64,000 nt of DNA, from positions 13,185,978-13,249,977 of the forward strand of contig CM043961.1 in the NCBI GenBank assembly GCA_014529385.2, given 5' to 3'. The position numbers and the translations under genes were made by a program. Below are positions 9,942 to 19,702 of this stretch, one piece after another (positions within the stretch are counted from its first letter, which is position 1; every line of letters starts with the position of its first letter). The DNA comes from Adiantum capillus-veneris. Taxonomy: Eukaryota; Streptophyta; Polypodiopsida; Polypodiales; Pteridaceae. The notes beneath the pieces are model-generated. The model searched no databases. It saw only the letters and a program-made list of their open reading frames with translations, and was not told the DNA's origin.

Positions 9942-11646
9942 TGAAACCGGCCCGTAGGGCGGTAGGCGTTGGCTTTCACCCGAAATTCTTTACTTAAAAC
10001 ACACACACAGAGCACTTTGCAAAGGAGACCTGTAACGGGAATTAACACTATATCACACACACGGCTCGGAAGCTAGAATGCTCCGAGCAGACGCCGACAA
10101 CCTGTAGGCCCCAAAATTGGCGTCCCTTTCGGTATTTCTTTATTCTTTAGGAGGGTAAATTACAAGGTAAGGTCCTGGGAATCCTTCACGTGTATCCACC
10201 TAGATACCATTTGATTTGGCCAAATTTCGGTAGCATAACAGCCCCAAAACTTGCGCGAAACCAATTCCCCTGCTGGAACTCACTTGCACTGGCGTATACC
10301 CTCTGATTCCTGCCCAAAAACAGTAAATTCAGCATGCTGTATTTACTGGTTTTTGCCCTGTTTTCAGCCCCAAACAGTCCCCTTACTGTCCTCTGCCAGT
10401 GGGGCACGATTCCCAAGTGTTCTGGCGTCCGTATGGCTGAAAAACAGTCAAATTACAGCGCATACACAACGCTGATTTTGCACCTGTACGGTGAGGTTAT
10501 GACCCTCACCAGTGCCTGCTTTGGAGTAGCAGTTAGCTACCCCTGTTCCTGCTCAAGGAGGCTCTTGCCTCAGCACGAAAGCATGAACCCACACAGTTGT
10601 ACATCAGTCAAATGAGGAGCCCTCTTGTGGGGCATCACATAACTGCACGTAGGGGAGAGAGAGAGCAGTGTGTATTGTGCAGGGCATCACTCCTAGCACC
10701 ACACTGTACATGAGAGGGAAAAGAAGCACTCCATAGCTCTTAACCTGTGACAGACTCTCAATGAAGCATCCTCCCAGCATAAATCGAGCGCCCTCTCTTC
10801 TGCCCTTGACCTGTAATGCATCTGTGAACAAATAGATGCGAAAAGGAGAAGATTTCCATGGCTGCCAAAACCTGCGTATCGCTGAAAACGCAGCAAAACA
10901 GCCCTGTAAACACGCATCTGATGCCTTCCAATGCTGTAAATGAGCTCCTCGAACCTAGGCAAAGTTATGGGAAGCTCAGAAATGGAGAGAAATGGCTGAA
11001 AATCAAAGTTAACAGCCTCCAAAACTGCTCCCAAAAGTCAGTTACGGGTTCTGTTCTCCCAGACTTGGTAAATTGACCAAAAAGTGCCACTTGACACTCA
11101 TACATGCAATTTCCCCGCATTGGGCTTCCTGCTTAAAAATCTCTCAAATGGTGCATTAGTTGACTTTGCAGCAGAGTACGAAAATGTTCCCCTTGTCATA
11201 CCGGAGGTAATGACGCGAACACATTTCACGACCCAAAATAGCAGTTCCCTAAATTTTAGGAAATTTCCATTGCACTCTCACTGGTCATCTGACCATCTAT
11301 CCTCATTGGGACCGCATCCAAAAGTGCAATGTGGCCTAACTGTCGGATACTTTCTGTTGGTGATCCCACCTTGACCTTATGCCTTTATTGAGTTCACTTC
11401 CTAGTATCCACCAACTTGCTAAGTGGAACGGGGGGACCTACATGATCTTGCTTTGAGCCTAGACATCCTCTTACTTTACGAATTCCAGTGCCGACCAACT
11501 TCCCGTCTGCGGGTGAAACTACCGTTCACATTGGCCATACAATGTCCGACCATTTGCAACTTCAAAAAGAGGGTCTTGAAAATTAAACAAAAATCATTGG
11601 AAAGAAACCAACAACTAAGGTTAGCAGTTGCCACGTCCTCGTGACA
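9942..11646 (-). repeat. A' 5' LTR (right copy)
   Basis: 1705 bp; partner of 7367-9068. Contains the shared LTR block at 10105-10148. The number of differences from its partner is far above that between the two LTRs of intact element A, so A' is older. Confidence 0.85.
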
Positions 11647-11652
11647 CTCTGG

Positions 11653-11851
11653 TGTCGTATCTCTCTTCTCTCTCTATCTCTCAGTCTCATACACTTGCAC
11701 GCACAGTGTCCATTCACTTTATTTGTGATCATAGCATTTTCCACTAAGAACGGAAGGCTCTCCCTTCCATAAGAACTAAAAGGAACCTTGAGCATAGTTC
11801 GGAGCACTCATCTTGAGCAAAGCGCAAACAATCATTCCGCTGCACCTAACA
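11653..11851 (+). mobile_element. B1 5' LTR, second part
   Basis: Resumes 'TGTCGTATCTCTC' after the CTCTGG duplication and ends CCTAACA at 11851, directly before the primer-binding site. Confidence 0.88.
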
Positions 11852-11852
11852 T

Positions 11853-11864
11853 TGGTATCAGAGC
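11853..11864 (+). promoter_or_regulatory. B1 primer-binding site (tRNA-iMet)
   Basis: TGGTATCAGAGC one base after the LTR end; the same site occurs in B2 at 34231-34242. Confidence 0.9.
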
Positions 11865-12294
11865 TTTGACAGTGTTCTGTATCACTCAAGGAAAGAACCA
11901 CAAGAATTTTTTTTGCTTGTTGAGGTCGCACGAACCCAAGTTTGCTTGGGCGTGTCGATTCCTATTCGTGTTTTGTTGAAGAGTGATAGGAATCCGAAGA
12001 AAGAAGGGCTTGTCCAGCCTCCCCTTGTGTCTTTTCACTCATTGAGAGCGGACCGTGCACTTAGCGGCCGGCCAATCGACGTGAGGTGGGAAAAAGCAAC
12101 CTTGGTGTGAGTGCAAGGCGGCCAAGGGGTGCGCCTGCAGAAAGGAGTAGAACTCGGGTGAAGAGAAGATCCTTCTCAAACGCGATTTGCAAGCGAAAGA
12201 AAACCTCAAGATCCTCAAGACCCCAAGAACCCAAGAACCAAGACCCTCAAGAACCCAAGTTCCTCGTGGACTTAAGAACCAAAGATCATAGTGC
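11865..12294 (+). other. B1 untranslated leader with AAGAACC-type repeats
   Basis: No convincing gene. Positions 12190-12285 are built from short repeats of the type CAAGAACC/CTCAAGA. The same tract in B2 (34575-34636 and 41528-41600) is where element E inserted. Confidence 0.7.
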
Positions 12295-13853
12295 ATGGTT
12301 GTCACCCAAACCGGAATGGATACTTCGCATACAGGTGATGAGCATGAGAGAGGCAGCGAAGATTTTTCCCCACCAGGAGACTTTTTCGACCCTCCCCCTT
12401 CGCTATCTACGCCACGAGTTGTACTCACTCCTATGGAGATGATGGTCAAGTCGATGTTGGACATGATGGCACAACAACAAGAAACGAATCGAGTTGCATT
12501 GGTACAACTCGCAAGCAAAGCAGAACAACAAGAAGCTAGGGACCGTGAGCGTGACGACAGAATTGCAAGAATTGCCGTAGAACAAGAAGCCAAGGACCGT
12601 GAGCGCGACGAAAGAAACGCCAGACTTGTCGCACAACAAGAAGACAAGCGCCTTGCTTTCGAACGCGAGCGCGACGGAAGAAAAGAACTAAGAAAGGAGG
12701 GAGCGGCAGCACAAAGCGCGGCTTTGGAGGCCGAACGTGTAGCTCAAAGGGAGCTACGCACTCAAGAATTGCTTGCCCAAGTCCTAGCCTCGAAGACCGA
12801 ACCACCCAAAGATCGTGGGAGTTCCTCAAGTGGTGCAAGCCACGATGCGGATTCCAACCATCCAGTCACAGAGAAGTTGACCTTCAGTAAGTATGATGGT
12901 AAGATGGATGCTACGGTTATTCATTCTTGGTTGCATCAATTTAATGCTTATTTTGCGACAACTAAGAAGATAGGGAATAGCAAAGTTTTGACGGCAGCTA
13001 TGTACCTTGCCGGTGATACCATCAATTGGTACCATGCATGGCAAGAGGCACAGCTAGCTGCGCACCTAGAGGAAGCCGACGAATTCACGCCTCTCTTTTA
13101 GTTGGGCTGATTTCCAAGACAAGCTCAAGGCGCGGTTTATGCCACCTCAGTACCTCGCACGATTGAAAGACGATTGGCGCTCTCTCAAGCAAAATGGTAT
13201 GCCAGTCATGTCTTTTTCTAATTGTGTTTTGCAGCTAGGCACTCAATTACGAAAATCGGATGATGAGCACAAAGAGGCTTTTCTCTACGAGTATATCAAG
13301 TACGATGTCGAGGTACTCGATCCAATCGATCTCAACAAGGCGGTAGCGATTGCTCTCGCACAAGAGATAAAGCACAACAAGGGAAAGCCTAAGGAGAACA
13401 AGACTTCCACAAGTACCTCACAGACTTCTCAGAACCCTCATAACGGTAAGAATGGTAAGAATGATAACTCTTCTAACCAATCTTCCAACAGTCTCTCATC
13501 AAAGAATTCTTCCAATGAATCTAAGGGTAAGGCTAACACAATTGCTAAACCTAAGCTTACTCCAGATGAAAAGGTAGCACAAGGAATTGTAGGAGGATAC
13601 ATCACGTCGGAAGAGCAAAGCACTTATTCTAAGGAAGGTCGTTGTTTTCATTGTCACATTAAGGGTCACATAAAAAGAACATGTCCTAAGCTTGAATCGA
13701 ATGAATCTAAAGAACCCACAGCACCCACTTCCTCTGTCAATGCAATGAATGATAACACAAATGTGCCCCCAGTTTCTCAGGACCCTCCCATTGATGATTC
13801 TCTCATTAAATGTTATGGTCATACGTCGGGGCACCGTTTTGTCATATTGTTTG
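12295..13853 (+). pseudogene. B1 Gag (coiled coil, capsid, zinc knuckle)
   Basis: The frame opens at 12295 ('MVVTQTGMDTS'). It holds an N-terminal region of about 110 residues rich in Glu, Arg and Gln with a repeated 'RERD' unit that should form a coiled coil. A Ty3/Gypsy capsid follows ('VIHSWLHQFNAYF', 'AAMYLAGDTINWYHAW'). One frameshift near 13098 moves the frame, and 13139-13853 continues with the capsid C-terminus and a nucleocapsid zinc knuckle 'CFHCHIKGHIKRTC' (C-x2-C-x4-H-x4-C intact). The frame then runs straight into the protease and is cut by a solo LTR at 13854. Apart from the frameshift it is well kept. Gag packages the element RNA, its own or that of relatives. Confidence 0.85.
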
Positions 13854-15330
13854 TGAAACCGGCCTGTTCAATCCAAAAAGGGCGGTAGACTTTACTTTAA
13901 ACCTTGATTTAGCTTTCACCCATTATTAGTCGTCTATTTTACCTGTACTTTCAAGACACAACAAAGGGGAGAGGGATACAGGCTGCTAGATTGCACCTGT
14001 ATGAGTAGACAGACACCAGATTGGCCCCTAACTTAGGCGCCCCTTTCGGTATTTCTTTATTGTTCACAAGAGGGAATAAACGCTGAGGTTCCCTACAAGC
14101 TGCCCCGCACAAACTCGGCTGAATTTCCTCTGTTCCAGCCCGATTTCGACAGCATAACTGTACTAGAACCCTTCACGGTCAGTATTCCCACGCATTGACT
14201 GACTTTCCCGACGCATACGGGCGCTTTGCAAAACCTGGCGAGAATCTGCAGCACGCTGAATTCTCTGTTTTCAGCCCTGAAAATGCGCCAGATCACCTGT
14301 ACAGCGATCCCCTTGCGTCCCTGAACCTCCTGGGGGTATTAGGGTCCGTTTAGGGCCAAAACCCTAAACCTGCAAAAATACACAGCAGGCTGTAATTCGC
14401 TGTTTCGGGCTCCGTTTCGCGTGCCGGTCGCATCCCTAGCAAGTCCTCGAGCTCCCGCACCTGTAGGGCTACTTGCCCTTTGAATCGGACGAGATTTCTG
14501 GCGTGAAACCTCTCCGAATTCACCTGTACCTGCGGGGGGATTAGCCGCTAGCTAATCCAGTACCTGTGCAAGAGGCTCTTGCCTCGGCAATCGCGCATGA
14601 ACCCACACAACTGTACATTGGTCAAATGAAGAGCCCACTAGAGGGGCATAACATACTGCCAAAGGGGAGAGAGAGGGCAGTGCGTAGCGTGCAGGGCATC
14701 ACTCCTGGCACCGCACTGTGCATAAGAGGGAAAGCAAGCACTCCATAGCTCTTAACCTGTGACAAAATCTGAAAATGAGGCTCTCCCCTCTTCAAATTCA
14801 GCGCCACTTCTTGTTGCATAAGGCAAGTGCACCAGAAGGTGCCACTTGGCACTTTTACAAGCATTTTCCCGTTTCGGGGTTGCCGCCTAAAAATATCCCA
14901 ACCGGTTGCCCAGTTGACTTCACGGCAGAGTAAGAAAATGTTCCCTTTGTCGTTCCGGAGGTAATGACGCCAACACATTTTCAGGTCTCAAAATAGCAGT
15001 TCCCTAAATTTTAGGAGATGCTGCCATTGTATCTTTCTAGGTCATCCGACCCTCTTTGTACACTGCGGCCACATCCAAAACTGAAATGTAGCCTCTGTAG
15101 CAAAGGATTCCACTTTGGCTAGTCAATGACCCCACTTGGCTAACCATAGTCCTTGTCCAACCTTAGTGCTCTCTTGCCCTCAGGCCTGGACTCCCTCTGG
15201 ACAGTTCCACACTAGCTATGCAATGCAGGGCAGTTAGATTTCCCGAGGGGTGTTTCCAAAAAGTGAAAGTAAATAGATAATAAGAAAGAAATCAACAAAA
15301 AGGATAGATAGTAGTCACACGCTGGTGACA
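13854..15330 (-). mobile_element. Solo LTR of family A in B1 protease
   Basis: 1477 bp, TG...CA, flanked by the 5 bp target duplication GTTTG (13849-13853 and 15331-15335). No internal sequence is present, so this is a solo LTR, normally left by recombination between the two LTRs of one element. It carries the shared block at 14022-14063. It differs clearly from the LTRs of element A in the part around 14760-14850, so it comes from a separate, older insertion or subfamily. Confidence 0.92.
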
Positions 15331-16015
15331 GTTTGACCCAGGTAGTATGCATGATGTGATCAGTTCCTCTCTTGTTGAGAGAGCCCGCCTCAAAGTTAGT
15401 CCGAGATCTCCTATCGAGGTCTCTGGCTTTCGTCCCGGTATGGACGCTCTCATCACGGAGGAGTGCCTTGATGTGTTGTTTGCAATTCAACAGACTGCCT
15501 TCACTAGAAGATTTGTTGTTTCTCCTCTCTCAGGATGTGATATGATTTTGGGCATTCGATGGTTTCGTGATACTAACGCTCTCATTGATTTTGAGGCCAA
15601 CACTTTAACTCTCAATGCCAAAAGTGATTCTCCTGTTGTCATTCATGGAGAGGACATTGCTCATTCTCCATCTCTCATTGCTAATATGCAGGACAAGATT
15701 GAAAGGATTCGGGAAAAGGAGACTCTCTTAGTCTCTTCTTCTCCAAAGCATGATACCCAGGATTTGCATGATTGTATGAAGCATGATGACGAATTGAATG
15801 ATATTGATTTGCATGATCAAGATGTGATTGTTCACAAGGATGATGTGTTAGTGGATGCTTTTTCTAGCAAAGCTAACCTCGTCGTAGATTGGATCAATCA
15901 CGACGAACCGATCTTGGCTTTCGAGTCGAGGTCTAAAGAATCCCCACAGGACGATTTGATCATTCAGGAAGAAGCGATCTTGGCTCTCGAGCCTAGGTCA
16001 ACAGAACCCTCATAG
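15331..16015 (+). pseudogene. B1 retropepsin and acidic linker
   Basis: Reading across the solo LTR, the frame that ends at 13853 continues here. The protease active site spans the junction as Phe-Asp-Pro-Gly-Ser, with the rest of the fold in '15347 MHDVISSSLVER' and 'GCDMILGIRWF'. After the protease comes an acidic segment with 'SPKHDTQDLHD', 'HDQDVIVHKDDVLVD' and two similar units ending 'ILAFESRSKE' and 'ILALEPRSTE'. A TAG at 16013-16015 ends the frame, at a place where copy B2 has a Gln codon. No RT, RNase H or integrase follows, so B is not a normal gag-pol element. Confidence 0.8.
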
Positions 16016-16764
16016 GAAGTATTAGGTGTTCGCATGATTGATATGCACGCATTGTTCGAATGTTTCATTCGTGATCGTTTCCTGTATTTTAGTCAGCATC
16101 GTTATGTGATCCCTTTTCCTAGGCATGACATATTGTATGTTGAACACGTTTCTCTTATGGATGAGTACGACTGTATGCGGATTTTTCATGAAAAGCTGAA
16201 AAGTATGTATGTAAGGAAGTCACATTCCATGTCTCTTCCTTGGCATGACACAGTTTCCGAACGAGCACATGATTGTATGAGCACCACGCATGGGCATTTC
16301 CATTGTGATTTGCCACAGTTGATTGATTTCGATCAAACAGAAAAGATTCGATCTCATTGTTTGCATGTGTTTGATGAACGGGTTGTCACTCCGTCTCTAC
16401 TTTCATCCACATTGTATACACAGTCTTTAGAGACGACATGATTTTTTTCCTTCACTTTACATGCAATGGGTATGTTCATGGTTTTGTGTTGGAGATGGTT
16501 TCATGAATTTTCAGCCATGGAGATTCTTGAAGACGAAAGAAGCAGGTCTCTCGACGAAGTTGAAGCATCGAAGGAGCCACATAAGACTTTGTGTCGCTTT
16601 CGGCACAGCCCAAAGAAGCAAGCGTTGCAGACCTTTATGAAGTTCAAGTACTGCACGACCCACACATCAGAGTGGGCCGGCGAAGAGTCCCTTCCAAGAT
16701 TTCGGATGCTATTGGCGATCTACCTTGATGCCATACAGTTCGGTACCAGTACCTCACTTTGAAA
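16016..16764 (+). pseudogene. B1 downstream region X (unknown, chromodomain-like end)
   Basis: Same frame as the protease, interrupted only by stops at 16013 and 16439. It reads 'ALFECFIRDRFLYFSQHRYVI', 'PFPRHDILYVEHVSLM', then 'FSAMEILEDERSRSLDEVE' and a final part with 'TFMKFKY' and, eight residues on, 'EWAGEESL'. B2 (43000-43870) has the same protein with many conservative changes, which argues that it was translated. I do not recognise the first half. The last part has the spacing of an element chromodomain (compare 'YLVKFRNY' ... 'KWMEEGEL' in A): an aromatic/hydrophobic strand, then Trp-x-x-x-Glu-x-Leu, with an insertion of about 25 residues. The frame ends only 9 bases before the LTR, at the purine tract. 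No pol enzyme motif is visible in it. Confidence 0.55.
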
Positions 16765-16773
16765 AGGAGGGGA
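16763..16773 (+). promoter_or_regulatory. B1 polypurine tract
   Basis: AAAAGGAGGGG followed by A and the LTR start; primes plus-strand synthesis. B2 has the same tract at 43885-43895. Confidence 0.8.
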
Positions 16774-17899
16774 TGCTACGTGACACATCCCAACCCTATG
16801 TGTCCGTGGACAAGCTACACCACAACAGGGTTCAGTCAGTCTAGATTTAGCAGTGATCTGGCACTTTTGTGAGTCTATTCGTAGACCGTGCATGCCCAGT
16901 CACTTAGCATAGATGCATATCCTCCGGTTGCACACAGCATGATTATCAGTATTCCCATCAGAATCCATCAGATTCAGTCAGGGGAATTTTCCAGTGCATT
17001 TAGCCTATTTTCCCTATTTTAATTTTCTCTTATTATTTTTAAGTGACTTTCCAACAAAACTAGGTAGGGCAATTTTGCTAAGTTAATATATAAGCAAACC
17101 CAAGTTAGCACTTTTTGGCAGAAGAGGCAGCAGGAGCACATGCTCAACAGGCACCTTCTCAGCAGGACCCAGCAAGAACCTTGGCGTTTTCCATTGCCGT
17201 CACCGCCAACACCATTCAAGACCTAGCGCCATACTCTTCATCCCTTGGCGTTTCCTCCCCCAGCAAGACCATCGCCATCAATTCCCTTGCTTGGCGTTTT
17301 CCCCTACCCAAAGGCAGCCCTTCCCCTAGCGTTTACTAACGCTGGCAACCTCTGCAAGTTCTCAGCGTTTTCAGCCCAAAAACGCCAGCAATGACCTGCA
17401 AATTCTCAGGGTTTTCAGCCAGCGACATCAGCCCTAAAAACGCAGATCTTCAGCATTGAAAAACGCAGATTTTCAGTAGATGAAATCGCAGCAGATTCAG
17501 CCCATTGGTTGCAAAAGTTTCCCCAATTTCAGCCCATAAAAACGCAGCCAAAACAGTCATTTTCAGCCACCGAAACAGTCCCGAATTTCAGCAGATAGAA
17601 GACCACAGATTTCAGCGATCAAGTCGTCGTCATCATCACCGTCGTCGTCATCGGCATAGTCCAAGTTGCATGAGTCCATTGCATTCGCATTGTACCATTG
17701 TGCAATCAAAAAGTAGACCACTCTCGCCAACGAGAGTGGGGCCTTTGGAGGAGGGTTTTACAACGTCTCTGGTGTCGTATCTCTCTTCTCTCTCTATCTC
17801 TCAGTCTCATATACTTGCACGCACAGTGTCCATTCACTTTGTTCGTGATCATAGCATTTTCCACTAAGAACGGAAGGCTCTCCCTTCCATAAGAACTAA
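16774..17899 (+). mobile_element. B1 3' LTR, truncated at the right
   Basis: Begins TGCTACGTGACACATC and matches 6381-7366 plus 11653 onward, but stops near 17899 ('AAGAACTAAAA'). That is short of the CCTAACA end by about 95 bp, and there it joins a truncated LTR of element D. The target duplication of B1 is therefore lost. Confidence 0.85.
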
Positions 17900-18339
17900 A
17901 AATGCAAACATAGATTCCTCGCGAGAAAGCGTCTGAAAACTCGTTAAAATATTCCGCTTTTTAAGAAAAGCTTTTCAGAACCTATCTTTATTCTTGTGCT
18001 TGCGTCTTTATGCGTATTCCTCTTTCCAGTTCGGGTTTCTTGCCAGACCCACGAGATATTCCCTTTCCGATGCTCCCGTTACCCCATCATGTGACGCATC
18101 AGGAATATTCGTTTCCCGGTCTCTCCCACCGAACTAACGGTAAAACCCCTTCGCGATGCTTAATGTCACCCATCATATGACGCATCAGAGTTTTCCGTTC
18201 CTGATGGCTTTTTATAATTCCAGTAGATCTACAGTTCCTAACCTTACGATTCAAGTGCACATCTTTAAATATCCTAATTTTAATAAAAGGAAATTACTCG
18301 AGAAAATAAGAAAATAAGAAAATAGTCCATTTAGCAACA
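17900..18339 (-). mobile_element. D 3' LTR remnant
   Basis: Matches 32521-32960, the right-hand third of the full D LTR, ending ATTTAGCAACA. The other 830 bp or so are missing at the junction with B1. On the minus strand a purine tract (GCCGGAGGGA) at 18340-18349 precedes its TGTTGC start. Confidence 0.85.
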
Positions 18340-18351
18340 TCCCTCCGGCTT

Positions 18352-19699
18352 CTAAACAGTTGTCCTCAATTGTAGTGCTTGTACATATCCTTCCAGAATC
18401 TCGGGATAGGGTGCTAATTCCTGCTCGGTCATCCACTGAGCATCTAGAGTAGAATAATTCTTAAACTTTACCAAATACTTCCGTGTAATCTTCCCGGACT
18501 TAAGTGGTCGCTCCTGATGATGAATGATCTGTTCCGGTTGGAGTATTTCTTCCGTTTCCTCAACCTCAGGAGGTTCCTCAGCAATAGGCTGACTGGGAGG
18601 CGGTCTCACATATGGCCGGAGGAAACTAACATGGAAAGCATTGTGGATCTTCCAATTAGGTGGTAAGTCTAATCGGAACGTCACATCGTTCACTTGGTCA
18701 ATTATCTTAAACGGCCCATAATAGCGATTGGAAAGTTTTACCACTTTCCCTTTATGAGTCGCTTGTTTCTTTAGTCTTGCCTTCTCAAACTTGAGTAAGA
18801 CTAATTGACCGACTGTTAAGTCCAGATTCCTTCTGTGCTTGTCCGTAACTTTCTTATGTTTTTCCTGAGAGCGTAAAATTGCTCTCTTAACTTGCCCGTA
18901 GGCCGTGTCCAAATCCTGGACAAACTCATCTGCTGCGAAAATCTTATCCTTAGTGACAAGGATCGGTGGAAGCAAAGGCTTACCATAGAGAATCTCAAAA
19001 GGTGCTTTCCCCGTAGACAAATGCACGGTATTGTTATACGCGTACTCAACAAGGGGCAAATACTTCTCCCAGTCAGATTGTCTCTCTGACACATAAGATT
19101 TCAGCATATCCAATACTGTGGAATTAGCGATCTCACTCTGCCCATCCGTTTGAGGATGATATGCAGAAGAAAAATTCAACTTTGTGCCAAGGTTATCAAA
19201 CAAGGCACGCCAAAAGTTGCCTGTCATGCGAGGATCTCGATCACTCACAATAGACTTGGGCAGTCCATGATGCGTAAAGATGTGTGCTAGAAAAATTCTA
19301 GCCATATGGTCTGCTTTGATTGTTTTCTTAATTGGAATAAAGTGAGCTTGCTTGCTAAATCTGTCCACGATAGGCCAGATCGCATCATTTCTAGTTTGAG
19401 TCTTTGGGAGATCCATAATAGAATCCATGGCAATACTCTCCTAGGGTTGATCAGGCACAGGTAAAGGTTGGAGTAACCCAAACGTCTTATGCCGATCATA
19501 CTTTACTTTTTGGCAAACCAAGCATTCTCTGACATATTGATCAATGTTGCTTTAAGGCTTGGCCAAAAGAAATATCTTTCCAATGCTAAGGTCGTAGGGA
19601 GAATTCCTCGATGACCTGCATATGGTGAAGCATGTGCTTCTTCCATGATTTTCTTTCTCAATGGTTCTGCCACGCAAATTGCTTGGTGGTGATAGAGGT
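18352..19699 (-). pseudogene. D integrase and chromodomain (3' part of pol)
   Basis: A 358-codon open frame (19428-18352) holds the integrase core, with 'MDSIMDLPK' (the first catalytic Asp is kept but Phe has become Ser), 'SIVSDRDPRMTG' and 'HPQTDGQSEIANS'. The DD35E residues are therefore still there. It is followed by a GPF-type C-terminal module ('YYGPFKIID') and a chromodomain ('YLVKFKNY' ... 'QWMTEQEL'). Between 19428 and 19699 the zinc-binding N-terminus of integrase and the RNase H linker can be read with one or more breaks. At 19698-19702 (GTAAC) element A begins, and the D frame continues at 28407. Chromodomain integrases tie insertion to heterochromatin marks. Confidence 0.88.
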
Positions 19700-19702
19700 A
19701 AC

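Larger units (their letters stand above)
7367..11646 (-). mobile_element. A': internally deleted derivative of family A, inserted in B1 LTR
   Basis: A 4280 bp element in minus orientation. Its LTRs are 7367-9068 and 9942-11646 (about 1.7 kb each, clearly alike with scattered differences and small indels). The flanks share CTCTGG (7361-7366 and 11647-11652), consistent with a target duplication. Removing it joins the B LTR correctly. The 873 bp interior holds only the first 32 codons of Gag and a scrap of the pol chromodomain. The purine tract TTCAAGAGGGGGG beside 9068 and the PBS-like TGGTTCCATTGCCGG at 9927-9941 (minus) match family A. It is non-autonomous. Confidence 0.88.

Noticed and set aside
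11853-11864. tRNA-Met gene fragment
   Set aside because: The 12 bases are the primer-binding site next to an LTR; no cloverleaf surrounds them. Same at 34231 and 4823.
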